This document shows, piece after piece, positions 5,970-12,069 of a stretch of DNA of 15,094 nucleotides. A program made the translations under genes and the position numbers. How positions within the stretch are numbered: the stretch's first letter is position 1; each line of letters begins with the position of its first letter. Under the pieces are notes generated by a model that had not been told where the DNA came from, searched no databases, and saw only the letters and a program-made list of their open reading frames with translations. This stretch comes from Candidatus Moraniibacteriota bacterium (GTDB taxonomy: Bacteria > Patescibacteriota > Minisyncoccia > Moranbacterales > GCA-2747515), in NCBI GenBank assembly GCA_030592425.1, contig JAUVJK010000017.1, forward strand, positions 1 to 15,094. The letters run 5' to 3'.

Positions 5970-6566
5970 ATGGTTAATTCGTATCGAAACAAAAATATGA
6001 ATGATAAAAAAATAGTAATTGGCATTGCAGGGACACTTGGTGCTGGTAAAGGGACTGTGACACAGTATGCCGTTGATAAATATAGTGCCACACAAATGCG
6101 TTATTCAAAGATCTTGCAGGATATTTTGGAGCGACTTTCTCTTGAATATGATCGGAAAAACCTTGCAATTTTGGCAGAGTCTCTGCGACATACATTTGGA
6201 GGTGCTGTCTTGTCACGGGCACTCTTAGCTGATATTGCAAAAGATGAAAGTGCAGTTGTTGTTTTTGAAGGAATTCGTAAAAAGGATGAATTGGATCATT
6301 TGCGTACATTAGAAAACTTTTTTTTCCTTTATGTAGATGCAGAGATGGAGACACGTTATCGTCGTATGATCCAGCGAAATGAAAAAATTGATGATCAGAT
6401 GAAATCTTTTGATGATTTCAAAAAGGATCATCTGCGTCCAGCTGATAAAGATGTACCACTTCTTATGGAAGAGGCTGATTTCATTGTAGATAATAATGGT
6501 TCTGCAGAAGATGCGCAAAAACAAATTGACGTGATCATGGCTCAAATTACTAGTAATAATGCATAA
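5970..6566 (+). CDS. P-loop nucleotide kinase, paralogue of the kinase at 2596
   Basis: This 198-residue protein has Walker A IGIAGTLGAGKGT (adenylate-kinase-style GKGT) after MNDKKIV. It shares ordered blocks with the kinase at 2596-3150: HTFGGAVLSR, FEGIRKKDELD, FFFLYVDAEMETRYRR, EKIDDQMKSFDDF and ADFIVDNNG. The two flank the CYTH-dcd-thyA-folA block, so each may handle a different deoxynucleoside monophosphate. The ATG at 5997 gives the best alignment with the paralogue; ATG 5970 is retained because its GTACTATGG context matches the rplA and gatB starts and sits exactly 6 nt after a -10 box. The nine extra residues (MVNSYRNKN) may thus be unreal. Substrate not determined. Confidence 0.72.
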   Translation: MVNSYRNKNMNDKKIVIGIAGTLGAGKGTVTQYAVDKYSATQMRYSKILQDILERLSLEYDRKNLAILAESLRHTFGGAVLSRALLADIAKDESAVVVFEGIRKKDELDHLRTLENFFFLYVDAEMETRYRRMIQRNEKIDDQMKSFDDFKKDHLRPADKDVPLLMEEADFIVDNNGSAEDAQKQIDVIMAQITSNNA

Positions 6567-6590
6567 TAGAGATAATATTTAGAAAATACT

Positions 6591-8060
6591 ATGGCAAAAT
6601 ACAATGTAACGATCGGCATGGAGATTCATGTAGAACTCAAAACAGAATCAAAAATGTTCACATCTGTATCAAATAAGCTCGGTACAGAAAATGCTCCAAA
6701 TATTTCTATTGATCCTGTTGTAACAGCGGAGCCTGGTAGTCTGCCTGTGCCAAATAAAGAAGCAATTCGTTTCGTACAAAGGGCTGGTATTGCTCTGGGG
6801 TGTGAAATTGCGCGCAAAAGTAAGTTTGATCGCAAGAATTATTTTTATCCTGATCTTCCAAAGGGCTATCAGATCTCACAATTTGATCAGCCACTTTGCG
6901 GAAAGGGAGAGATTGAGATCAATGGTGAGAAAATCGGGATCACACGTATTCACATGGAGGAAGATACTGGTAAGTCAACACATCCAACAGGATCTGATCA
7001 TACACTTGTTGATCTCAATCGTGCAGGTATACCACTTATGGAGCTTGTCTCTGAGCCAGATCTTGTCAGTGGTGCACAGGCGCGGGCATTTTGTCAGAAA
7101 TTGCAACAGATCTTTCGGTATATCGAAATTGCTGATGCAGATATTGAAAAAGGACAAATGCGATGTGAAGTAAATATTTCTCTCTATAAAGATGGGGAAG
7201 ATCCTCTGAGTGGAACTAAGGTAGAAGTGAAGAATATCGGTTCTTTCCGTAGCGTAGAACGTGCTGCTGAATATGAGATCAAACGACAAACAGCAGTTTT
7301 GAATGATGGTGGAAAGATTGCACAAGAAACACGTGGATGGGACGATGGGCAGAAAAAGACGATCTCACAGCGATTGAAAGAAGATGCTCATGATTATCGT
7401 TATTTCCCAGATCCTGATATTCCACCAATGATCTTCTCTGAGAAATATATTGATGAACTCAAACGAACACTTCCAGAATTACCAGATGCAAAGCGTACAC
7501 GTTTTAAGAAAGAATTTGGTGTGAGTGATGAAAATCTTGACGTGATTATTGCTGATAAAAAGACGGCACACTACTTTGAAAAAGTTGTCGCGGAACTTGT
7601 CTGTAAAAATCGTGCGAAAGAAATGGAAACTGATGTTGCAAAAGCGACAAAGATCGCTGCGAATTATATGGTAAGTGAATTACAAAAGCATCTTGTAGAG
7701 AAACATGAAAAGATCGAGGATGTAAAGATCACACCAGAGAATTTCGCAGAATTGGTAGGTTTGATCGCTGATGGTGCAGTTAATTCTTCGGCTGCACAGA
7801 CTGTGCTTTTGGAGATGTATGACACGGGTGGTGATCCATCACATATTATTGATGAAAAGGGTCTTGAACAGATATCAGATACGGGAGCGATCGAAAAACA
7901 TGTTGATGATGTTCTTGCTGCAAATGAGCAGTCGGTTGCAGATTATAAGGCAGGAAAGGATAAGGCGATAAAATATCTGATGGGGCAAGTAATGTCAGTA
8001 AGTAAAGGCAGTGCGAATCCTCAGATGGTAATGAAAATGTTAAAAGAAAAACTGAAATAG
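6591..8060 (+). CDS. gatB: Asp-tRNA(Asn)/Glu-tRNA(Gln) amidotransferase subunit B
   Basis: GatB is the tRNA-binding kinase subunit of GatCAB, which makes Gln-tRNA(Gln) and/or Asn-tRNA(Asn) from misacylated precursors. The 489 residues match the family. Signatures are NVTIGMEIHVELKTESKMF, SKFDRKNYFYPDLPKGYQIS, HMEEDTGKSTH, VDLNRAGIPLMELVSEPD and DYRYFPDPDIPP in the catalytic cradle. The C-terminal YqeY-like tail domain includes LTPEN-like ITPENFAELV and NEQSVADYKAGKDKAIKYLMGQVM, ending SKGSANPQMV. gatA and gatC are not in the window. The start context AATACTATGG has no Shine-Dalgarno. The next 31 codons after the TAG stay open in the same frame and carry a second version of the tail. Confidence 0.97.
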   Translation: MAKYNVTIGMEIHVELKTESKMFTSVSNKLGTENAPNISIDPVVTAEPGSLPVPNKEAIRFVQRAGIALGCEIARKSKFDRKNYFYPDLPKGYQISQFDQPLCGKGEIEINGEKIGITRIHMEEDTGKSTHPTGSDHTLVDLNRAGIPLMELVSEPDLVSGAQARAFCQKLQQIFRYIEIADADIEKGQMRCEVNISLYKDGEDPLSGTKVEVKNIGSFRSVERAAEYEIKRQTAVLNDGGKIAQETRGWDDGQKKTISQRLKEDAHDYRYFPDPDIPPMIFSEKYIDELKRTLPELPDAKRTRFKKEFGVSDENLDVIIADKKTAHYFEKVVAELVCKNRAKEMETDVAKATKIAANYMVSELQKHLVEKHEKIEDVKITPENFAELVGLIADGAVNSSAAQTVLLEMYDTGGDPSHIIDEKGLEQISDTGAIEKHVDDVLAANEQSVADYKAGKDKAIKYLMGQVMSVSKGSANPQMVMKMLKEKLK

Positions 8061-8156
8061 CAAAGAGATAAGCAGATCCGCCTCTGGCGGAGGACAAATA
8101 AGGGAAATGAAAATCCTCAGATGGTGATGAAATTGTTGAAGAAAAAATTGCAGTAG
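8061..8156 (+). pseudogene. In-frame second copy of the gatB 3' tail
   Basis: From 8100 to the TAG at 8154-8156 the sequence encodes KGNENPQMVMKLLKKKLQ, a near copy of the gatB ending KGSANPQMVMKMLKEKLK (8004-8060). The copies are exactly 96 bp apart and therefore in the same frame, with no stop between the first TAG (8058-8060) and the second. The differences are mostly synonymous (GTA/GTG, TTA/TTG, AAA/AAG, CTG/TTG), so both copies were once under coding selection. It is best read as the leftover end of an older or related gatB, but readthrough of the first TAG would give a tail of 32 extra residues. Confidence 0.75.
8077..8091. repeat. GC-rich palindrome between the two gatB tails
   Basis: TCCGCC-TCT-GGCGGA is a six-pair perfect hairpin with a 3-nt loop and no following T-run. 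It lies exactly in the spacer between the duplicated tails and stands out as GC-rich in AT-rich surroundings. It has the look of a small dispersed palindromic repeat. Confidence 0.6.
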
Positions 8157-8199
8157 TAGAATAAATATATCTGTGATTAATAAAAATAAAAATTACACT

Positions 8200-8778
8200 A
8201 TGTTTACTGACAAAAATGAAAAACCGATTGTTGTTATTCTCTTGATCCTTGTAATGGGATTGATCATCTCTCTTATGTTTGCGATGAATAATCGTTTATT
8301 GTTTGAGGAACCTACAGCTCCGCCGTATGGAGATGATGATGTTATGTGTACAATGGAAGCGAAGATTTGTCCAGATGGGTCGAGCGTAGGGAGAATGCCA
8401 CCGAGTTGTGAGTTTACACCGTGTCCAGGGGTTGGTGAGGAGACTCCAATTGGAATTGTACCACCAGTAGACGATGATGCTATTGGGGGCGGAATTGGCG
8501 CGTGTACAATGGAAGCAAGAATGTGTCCAGACGGTGTTACGTTTGTTGGTCGTAGTGGACCAGATTGTGAATTTGAAGCCTGTCCATTAGAGAATGATAT
8601 TATCGATAGTGATGCAGGCGGAGATGTCGTGTGTGCGGAGATCTATGCGCCGGTATGTGCTGCTATTGATGTACAATGCATCAAAGCACCATGTCCAGCT
8701 GTTGAGAAAACATTTTCCAATGAATGTGAAGCAAATAAAGTATTAGCAGAAATTCTTTTTGAAGGAATATGTGAGTAG
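8200..8778 (+). CDS. Membrane-anchored Cys-rich repeat protein
   Basis: The 192-residue product has one N-terminal hydrophobic helix (IVVILLILVMGLIISLMFAM, about residues 14-33), probably a signal anchor, then an acidic extracellular part. Two repeated modules follow the pattern CTMEAxxCPDG...VGR..P.CEF..CP (about residues 48-75 and 105-135). A third Cys-rich module, VCAEIYAPVCAA...FSNECEANKVLAEILFEGIC, resembles a Kazal-type inhibitor fold. Even, regularly spaced cysteines imply disulfides outside the cell. The function is unknown; protease inhibition or surface attachment are possible. ATG 8200 is preferred over a GTG at 8173 because it immediately precedes the hydrophobic N-region and shares the CACTATG context. 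Its 139-nt distance from gatB suggests separate expression. Confidence 0.75.
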   Translation: MFTDKNEKPIVVILLILVMGLIISLMFAMNNRLLFEEPTAPPYGDDDVMCTMEAKICPDGSSVGRMPPSCEFTPCPGVGEETPIGIVPPVDDDAIGGGIGACTMEARMCPDGVTFVGRSGPDCEFEACPLENDIIDSDAGGDVVCAEIYAPVCAAIDVQCIKAPCPAVEKTFSNECEANKVLAEILFEGICE

Positions 8779-8779
8779 A

Positions 8780-8808
8780 TTGTTGTATGGTAAGAATGGG
8801 TGTATAAT
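8780..8808 (+). promoter_or_regulatory. Promoter of a very short transcription unit
   Basis: TTGTTG (8780-8785), a 17-nt spacer and consensus TATAAT (8803-8808) begin right after the stop of the Cys-rich protein. The predicted start at about 8815-8816 is only some 70 nt before the terminator at 8866-8887. Confidence 0.6.
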
Positions 8809-8815
8809 ATCTGTG

Positions 8816-8863
8816 ATGAGACTAAAATATGTACAACTGAGCATTTTTTCAAAAGTTTTGTGA
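8816..8863 (+). CDS. Possible 15-codon leaderless mini-ORF or small RNA
   Basis: ATG at 8816 lies 7 nt after a consensus -10 box and opens a 15-codon frame (MRLKYVQLSIFSKVL) whose TGA at 8861-8863 abuts a strong terminator hairpin. The compact promoter/mini-ORF/terminator unit would give an RNA of about 72 nt. It may be a small RNA, with the ORF a coincidence, or a small membrane-like peptide. No homologue is known to me. Confidence 0.35.
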   Translation: MRLKYVQLSIFSKVL

Positions 8864-8865
8864 TG

Positions 8866-8887
8866 AAACCGCCATTGGCGGTTTTTT
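8866..8887 (+). terminator. Intrinsic terminator
   Basis: AAACCGCC (8866-8873) pairs with GGCGGTTT (8877-8884) around loop ATT, followed by T residues to 8887. It ends the short unit starting at 8815 and may also terminate readthrough from the Cys-rich gene. Confidence 0.9.
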
Positions 8888-8905
8888 GTTATTTAACAAT
8901 GAAAT

Positions 8906-8910
8906 GAGGT
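8906..8910 (+). promoter_or_regulatory. Shine-Dalgarno site of the small Cys-rich gene
   Basis: GAGGT lies 7 nt before ATG 8918. It is notable because the housekeeping genes in the window have no comparable site. Confidence 0.6.
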
Positions 8911-8917
8911 AAAGATA

Positions 8918-9136
8918 ATGTGTAATAAAATCAAAACTATATCAGGAAAATGTTTTGATCCACGTGGCATCTGTGTTGGCAATCATAGTGAACTGAATAT
9001 CATTGGGTCATTTTCGGGTGTTGCGAAGAGTGAAGATCATCTACCGATCAGTTTATTTGATCAGACGTGTTGGAGTTTTCTTGAGAATCTCGGGCATATG
9101 TTTTGTCAGGATTGCATACCTGTAAAACCACATTAA
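8918..9136 (+). CDS. Small Cys-rich protein of unknown function
   Basis: The 72-residue product has six cysteines (residues 2, 12, 19, 51, 63 and 66), the last two as CQDC. It has no hydrophobic signal sequence, so a cytoplasmic zinc-binding or redox role is more likely than secretion, but I do not recognise the family. A Shine-Dalgarno site, an isolated position between two terminators, and a stop followed by a hairpin terminator at 9156 support a real, separately transcribed gene. No clear promoter is seen in the 30 nt before it, so expression may rely on leakage through the terminator at 8866. Confidence 0.55.
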   Translation: MCNKIKTISGKCFDPRGICVGNHSELNIIGSFSGVAKSEDHLPISLFDQTCWSFLENLGHMFCQDCIPVKPH

Positions 9137-9155
9137 ATAATATATAAAGTTTTTC

Positions 9156-9186
9156 AGTGCGTTTAAATCATTAGACGTACTTTTTT
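9156..9186 (+). terminator. Intrinsic terminator after the small Cys-rich gene
   Basis: AGTGCGT (9156-9162) pairs with ACGTACT (9175-9181), including one G-U pair, and is followed by TTTTTT. On the opposite strand no T-run follows, so it serves the plus-strand gene. Confidence 0.7.
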
Positions 9187-9207
9187 ATTCTCAGCGACCA
9201 TTTGATG

Positions 9208-9777
9208 TTATAGGTAGCGATCTAAGTTGAAAAAATAGTAGGGAATCGCGATCATTTCTCGGAGGAAAAATTGTAGTTCTTTGTGATAGCGACCATTGAG
9301 ATATTCTGAAGTGTGAAGGGAGTAGTCTGGAAGATCGAAACGTTTTGCAAAGAGGTTGATACGTGCAAGGTGAAAGTCATTGGAAACAAGGATATAGGAT
9401 AATGTTGGATCGAGATTTGCAATAGTAGCGCGCGTATTATAACCATCGTGATCAAGAATGAGTGTATCATTTGGTACGTCATTATCGAGGACAATCTGTT
9501 GCATGACGGCGACCTCATGCGCTCCGTAAGTAGAGGCTCCACCAGAGAGAACGATACATTGTACTCTATTATCATGATAAAGCTCTACGGCGCTCATTGT
9601 GCGGTCACGGAGAGCGTGTGAAGGTGTGTCGACGCCCCATACAGCAGCGCCAAAGACGACGGCGCAGTCCTTTGCATCAGAAGATCGATCATTGTAATGA
9701 AAAAGGATCAAGATCGCAATAAAAGCAAAGAATGAGAGAAAAGCGATCAGGCTCCAGAGAGCTATTTTTTTTAACAT
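9208..9777 (-). CDS. YdcF/SanA-like DUF218 membrane protein
   Basis: The 189-residue protein has one N-terminal transmembrane helix (about residues 5-27) and a DUF218 domain. Visible signatures are CAVVFGAAVWG (38-48), the basic LRDRT (56-60), CIVLSGGAST (74-83), EVAVMQQIVLDNDVP (88-102), the acidic LDHDGYNTRATIAN and ILVSNDFHLARI (129-140). DUF218 members (E. coli SanA, ElyC, YdcF) are tied to envelope integrity or peptidoglycan-precursor metabolism; the reaction is unsettled. It is the last gene of a minus-strand run after miaA and the DUF559 gene, separated from the latter by a repeat. The start ATG is the one next to the membrane helix; GAGGGGG about 10 nt upstream belongs to that repeat. 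Confidence 0.85.
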   Translation of the reverse strand: MLKKIALWSLIAFLSFFAFIAILILFHYNDRSSDAKDCAVVFGAAVWGVDTPSHALRDRTMSAVELYHDNRVQCIVLSGGASTYGAHEVAVMQQIVLDNDVPNDTLILDHDGYNTRATIANLDPTLSYILVSNDFHLARINLFAKRFDLPDYSLHTSEYLNGRYHKELQFFLREMIAIPYYFFNLDRYL

Positions 9778-9787
9778 ATTTTTTGTT

Positions 9788-9822
9788 CCCCCTCTCCGTG
9801 TCGGAGAGGGATGGGGTGAGGG
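9788..9822. repeat. GC-rich hairpin repeat, DUF559 3' side
   Basis: A nine-pair perfect hairpin CCCTCTCCG/CGGAGAGGG (9790-9798 and 9802-9810, loop TGT) is followed by ATGGGGTGAGGG, which runs directly into the stop codon of the DUF559 gene at 9823. On the minus strand it reads CCCTCACCCCAT and then the hairpin, matching in design the repeat at 10181-10220 in inverted orientation. Confidence 0.8.
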
Positions 9823-10170
9823 TTAAAGTTTGTTAAATGCCTCATCAATCTTTGAGAATATTCCTTCGATATTTTGATCAATGTCATTATTCCAGAACCT
9901 TAGTATGACATAATCAAGCTCTTGAAGAAAAAGCGTTCGTTTCTCCTCTTTTATTCCAGAAAATTCTTCCTTATGCTGCCACCCGTCAATTTCTATAATA
10001 AGTTTCTTTTCAAGACAAATAAAGTCTACGATATAGTTATTGATCACATGTTGCCGACGGAATTTTAAATCGTGGAATTGACGATTGCGTAAGCGTGCCC
10101 ATACTTTTGCTTCTTGAGGTGTTTGGGTACTTCTTAATTTTCTCGCTATTTTGGTATTTCTTTTTTTCAT
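9823..10170 (-). CDS. DUF559 endonuclease-domain protein (VSR-like PD-(D/E)XK fold)
   Basis: The 115-residue protein matches DUF559: an N-terminal KLRSTQTPQEAKVWARLRNR (about 11-30), then FRRQHVINNYIVDFICLEKK and LIIEIDGWQH, with Asp49, Glu60, Asp62 and His66 as likely metal/catalytic residues of a Vsr-like nuclease. Members are widespread single-domain proteins, often next to repeats; their role is not settled. Here it lies between miaA and the DUF218 gene, with GC-rich hairpin repeats in inverted orientation at both ends, one touching its stop codon. This suggests a small mobile or repeat-associated cassette rather than an operon member. The catalytic residues are intact. The start ATG at 10170 precedes a lysine-rich N terminus; no Shine-Dalgarno site. 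Confidence 0.88.
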   Translation of the reverse strand: MKKRNTKIARKLRSTQTPQEAKVWARLRNRQFHDLKFRRQHVINNYIVDFICLEKKLIIEIDGWQHKEEFSGIKEEKRTLFLQELDYVILRFWNNDIDQNIEGIFSKIDEAFNKL

Positions 10171-10180
10171 ATACCTATTA

Positions 10181-10220
10181 CACCCCTCATCCCAACCTTC
10201 TCCCCTGATGGGCGAAGGAG
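10181..10220. repeat. GC-rich hairpin repeat, DUF559 5' side
   Basis: CACCCCTCATCCCAA is followed by a hairpin CCTTC (10196-10200)/GAAGG (10214-10218) with inner CCC/GGG pairs (10202-10204 with 10210-10212) and one mismatch. It is an inverted, diverged counterpart of the repeat at 9788-9822 and ends 6 nt before the miaA stop codon. Confidence 0.75.
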
Positions 10221-10225
10221 TTCAG

Positions 10226-11206
10226 TTAGCGTAAAAAATTACGGGTCAATTTTCGCGCTTCACGAAGCGTTGTGATCCAGTGAATTTGTGCGCCCATGCG
10301 CTTCCAGCGACGGAGCCATGTCATTTGTCGTTTGGCATACTGTCTGCTTTCACACAGTAGTGATTCTTCCATCTCCTCTCGCGATACTTTTCCTTGGAGA
10401 TAGAGTGCACACCATTTGTACTCGAGGCCAAAACTTTCAAGTCTCGTCCAGCTGACACGATGCTTTTTGTGGAGAACTGCAACTTCATCGAGCATGCCTG
10501 CATCAATCCGTTTGTGGAGGCGCTTCTCGATACGTTTGTGAAGTTTTTCTTTGGGATGATCGATCGCTATGATGAGATAGTGATCAGAAATCTGTTGGTA
10601 GTTTACGGGTTCAATTATAGGCACAGTACCAAGTTTTGTCGCAATTTCTATCGCACGGATCAAATGAACGCGATTGTGTGGGTCGATCGTACAGGCACGT
10701 GTTGGATCGCTTTTTTGTAAGTCGTGAAAGAGTTTTTCCGTTGTCTTGTTACGTAGCATGCTACGTAACAACGAGTCCGGTGCAACGTGTGGAAAATTGC
10801 GATCCTCGATCAGTGATTGTGCCCAGAAACCTGTACCACCACAAATGATGGGAATTTTATTGCGCGCTATGATATCATTTTGGATCTGCTTTGCTTTCTT
10901 GGTGAATTTTGCAACATTATAGTCTGTATTTGGTGATACGATATCGATCATATAGTGTGGGATACTGCCAGACAGATAGGCTTCAGCGGTAATTTTTCCA
11001 CGACTTTTGCTAAAGGTGATCTTCCCAGATTCTTTGCCACTGCCAATATCCATGCCACGATAAATTTGTCGTGAATCAGCAGAGATCACTTCACCATCGT
11101 AATCTTTCGCGAGGGCAATCGCAAAATCCGATTTTCCAGAAGATGTCGGCCCAATGACAACAATGGATTTGTCGATGGAATTGATATTATATATATTTTT
11201 TGACAT
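10226..11206 (-). CDS. miaA: tRNA dimethylallyltransferase MiaA
   Basis: MiaA transfers a dimethylallyl group to A37 of tRNAs reading UNN codons. The 326 residues carry the P-loop VVIGPTSSGKSDFA (Walker A 19-26), the signature ISADSRQIYRGMDIG (41-55), HYMIDIVSPNTDYNVAKF and ICGGTGFWAQSLIED (121-135), then a basic region with RQYAKRQMTWLRRW near the C terminus. A segment after MDIGSGK (about 59-82) is longer than in E. coli MiaA. An unusual 26-bp perfect palindrome encodes residues 146-154. The start ATG is 6 nt after a possible -10 box TACACT (complement of 11213-11218), consistent with a leaderless mRNA. It is divergent from the gene pair at 11364. Confidence 0.96.
   Translation of the reverse strand: MSKNIYNINSIDKSIVVIGPTSSGKSDFAIALAKDYDGEVISADSRQIYRGMDIGSGKESGKITFSKSRGKITAEAYLSGSIPHYMIDIVSPNTDYNVAKFTKKAKQIQNDIIARNKIPIICGGTGFWAQSLIEDRNFPHVAPDSLLRSMLRNKTTEKLFHDLQKSDPTRACTIDPHNRVHLIRAIEIATKLGTVPIIEPVNYQQISDHYLIIAIDHPKEKLHKRIEKRLHKRIDAGMLDEVAVLHKKHRVSWTRLESFGLEYKWCALYLQGKVSREEMEESLLCESRQYAKRQMTWLRRWKRMGAQIHWITTLREARKLTRNFLR
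10746..10771. repeat. 26-bp perfect palindrome within miaA
   Basis: The half-site TTGTTACGTAGCA (10746-10758) is followed with no gap by its exact reverse complement (10759-10771); the centre is GCATGC. It lies fully inside the miaA frame and encodes LLRSMLRN on the minus strand. Confidence 0.9.
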
Positions 11207-11304
11207 ACATGCAGTGTACGCTAGAAAGGAGCTTTTTGGAAGAAGAGATAGATGATAATATCTTTGCTATGTAGACAGGATGATTTTAACATGTTATTTT
11301 TGAA

Positions 11305-11324
11305 TCTGCGTAAAATTGCGCAGA
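11305..11324 (+). promoter_or_regulatory. Hairpin in the divergent miaA / 11364 intergenic region
   Basis: TCTGCG (11305-11310) pairs with CGCAGA (11319-11324) around an 8-nt AT-rich loop containing TAAAAT. A shorter palindrome TAACATGTTA lies just upstream at about 11287-11296. They could be an operator or mRNA leader structure; a promoter for 11364 is likely in this region but I cannot fix it. Confidence 0.35.
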
Positions 11325-11351
11325 AATTTCATTAACAATTACCACTATTGT

Positions 11352-11357
11352 GGAGGA
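11352..11357 (+). promoter_or_regulatory. Strong Shine-Dalgarno site
   Basis: GGAGGA lies 6 nt before ATG 11364 and fixes that start over an in-frame ATG at 11316, which has no such site and lies in the hairpin region. Confidence 0.75.
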
Positions 11358-11363
11358 TCAATC

Positions 11364-11603
11364 ATGGTGTATCTAGGGATCATCGTAGGCTGCAGTATAC
11401 TATCATGTCTCATAACGATCGCATATCTTAGTGTTAGGAGATGTGCATTTGGAGAGGATGTTAACTGGACTGACGAACACGGTATGACATACTCGCTGTC
11501 ATATAAAACATTCGTTATTATTTTTTCAGTAGCTGGTGGCATCTTCAGTGTTCTTGTCTATGCTATATTCTATCCGATTGCCATAATGGGAGTATTTGGA
11601 TGA
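11364..11603 (+). CDS. Small two-helix membrane protein of unknown function
   Basis: The 79-residue product has a hydrophobic helix at about residues 3-23 (VYLGIIVGCSILSCLITIAY) and a second at about 48-75, with a polar loop (RRCAFGEDVNWTDEHGMTYS) between. I do not recognise a family. Its stop codon overlaps the next start in ATGA (11600-11603), so the two proteins are probably translated together in fixed ratio. The strong Shine-Dalgarno site sets it apart from the housekeeping genes around it and could indicate a different origin. Confidence 0.6.
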   Translation: MVYLGIIVGCSILSCLITIAYLSVRRCAFGEDVNWTDEHGMTYSLSYKTFVIIFSVAGGIFSVLVYAIFYPIAIMGVFG

Positions 11604-12061
11604 AACGAACTGTTGCATTTGATGGATCATCGGATAATTTGCCGGTAAAGATCGTTGCGTGGTTATTGGAAAATGACTATTTCCCCGCAGATTCTCGTGG
11701 TCGAGCATTGACCATAGTCCGACAAGAGGATTCTCTTGGGATTTTGTGGGCGCCTCCACCCATAATAAGGCCTTTTGTTCTACTGTGGAGTTCACCTGAG
11801 AGAGAGGCACTTCCTGTGCTCATTGCACAACTATCATTTGCTGATGCGAAAGACAGTGATACTAAAGAATGGAGTATGTGCATCTTTGGGCAGGCATATT
11901 TGGACCTTGGTCGGAAGCTTGCGGAAAAATTGGCAAAGAAATTTGAGGTAGACATCAGATTGACATCACATCAATGTCGAGAGCCAGAAAAACATCGATG
12001 GAGAATTCTGTTAAATAAATTTGTACAAGGTTCTAAGTTGAAGCTCACAAAAAGTATTTAA
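11600..12061 (+). CDS. Protein of unknown function, coupled to the upstream membrane protein
   Basis: The 153-residue soluble-looking protein starts with MKRTVAFDGSSDNLPVKIVAW and ends in a basic tail (KFVQGSKLKLTKSI). It has no signal peptide or membrane segment, and I recognise no motif. The middle (residues about 60-110) is mixed hydrophobic and acidic. Translation appears coupled: the ATG overlaps the previous stop by ATGA and GGGAG lies 7 nt upstream (11588-11592). A terminator follows 8 nt after the stop, making a two-gene unit. A membrane/cytoplasmic pair with this architecture could work as one complex, which is inference only. Confidence 0.6.
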   Translation: MKRTVAFDGSSDNLPVKIVAWLLENDYFPADSRGRALTIVRQEDSLGILWAPPPIIRPFVLLWSSPEREALPVLIAQLSFADAKDSDTKEWSMCIFGQAYLDLGRKLAEKLAKKFEVDIRLTSHQCREPEKHRWRILLNKFVQGSKLKLTKSI

Positions 12062-12069
12062 AAAGTAGA

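Noticed and set aside
11316..11363. Upstream ATG 11316 for the two-helix protein
   Set aside because: It sits in the loop of a hairpin and lacks a ribosome site; ATG 11364 has GGAGGA 6 nt upstream and begins at the membrane helix.
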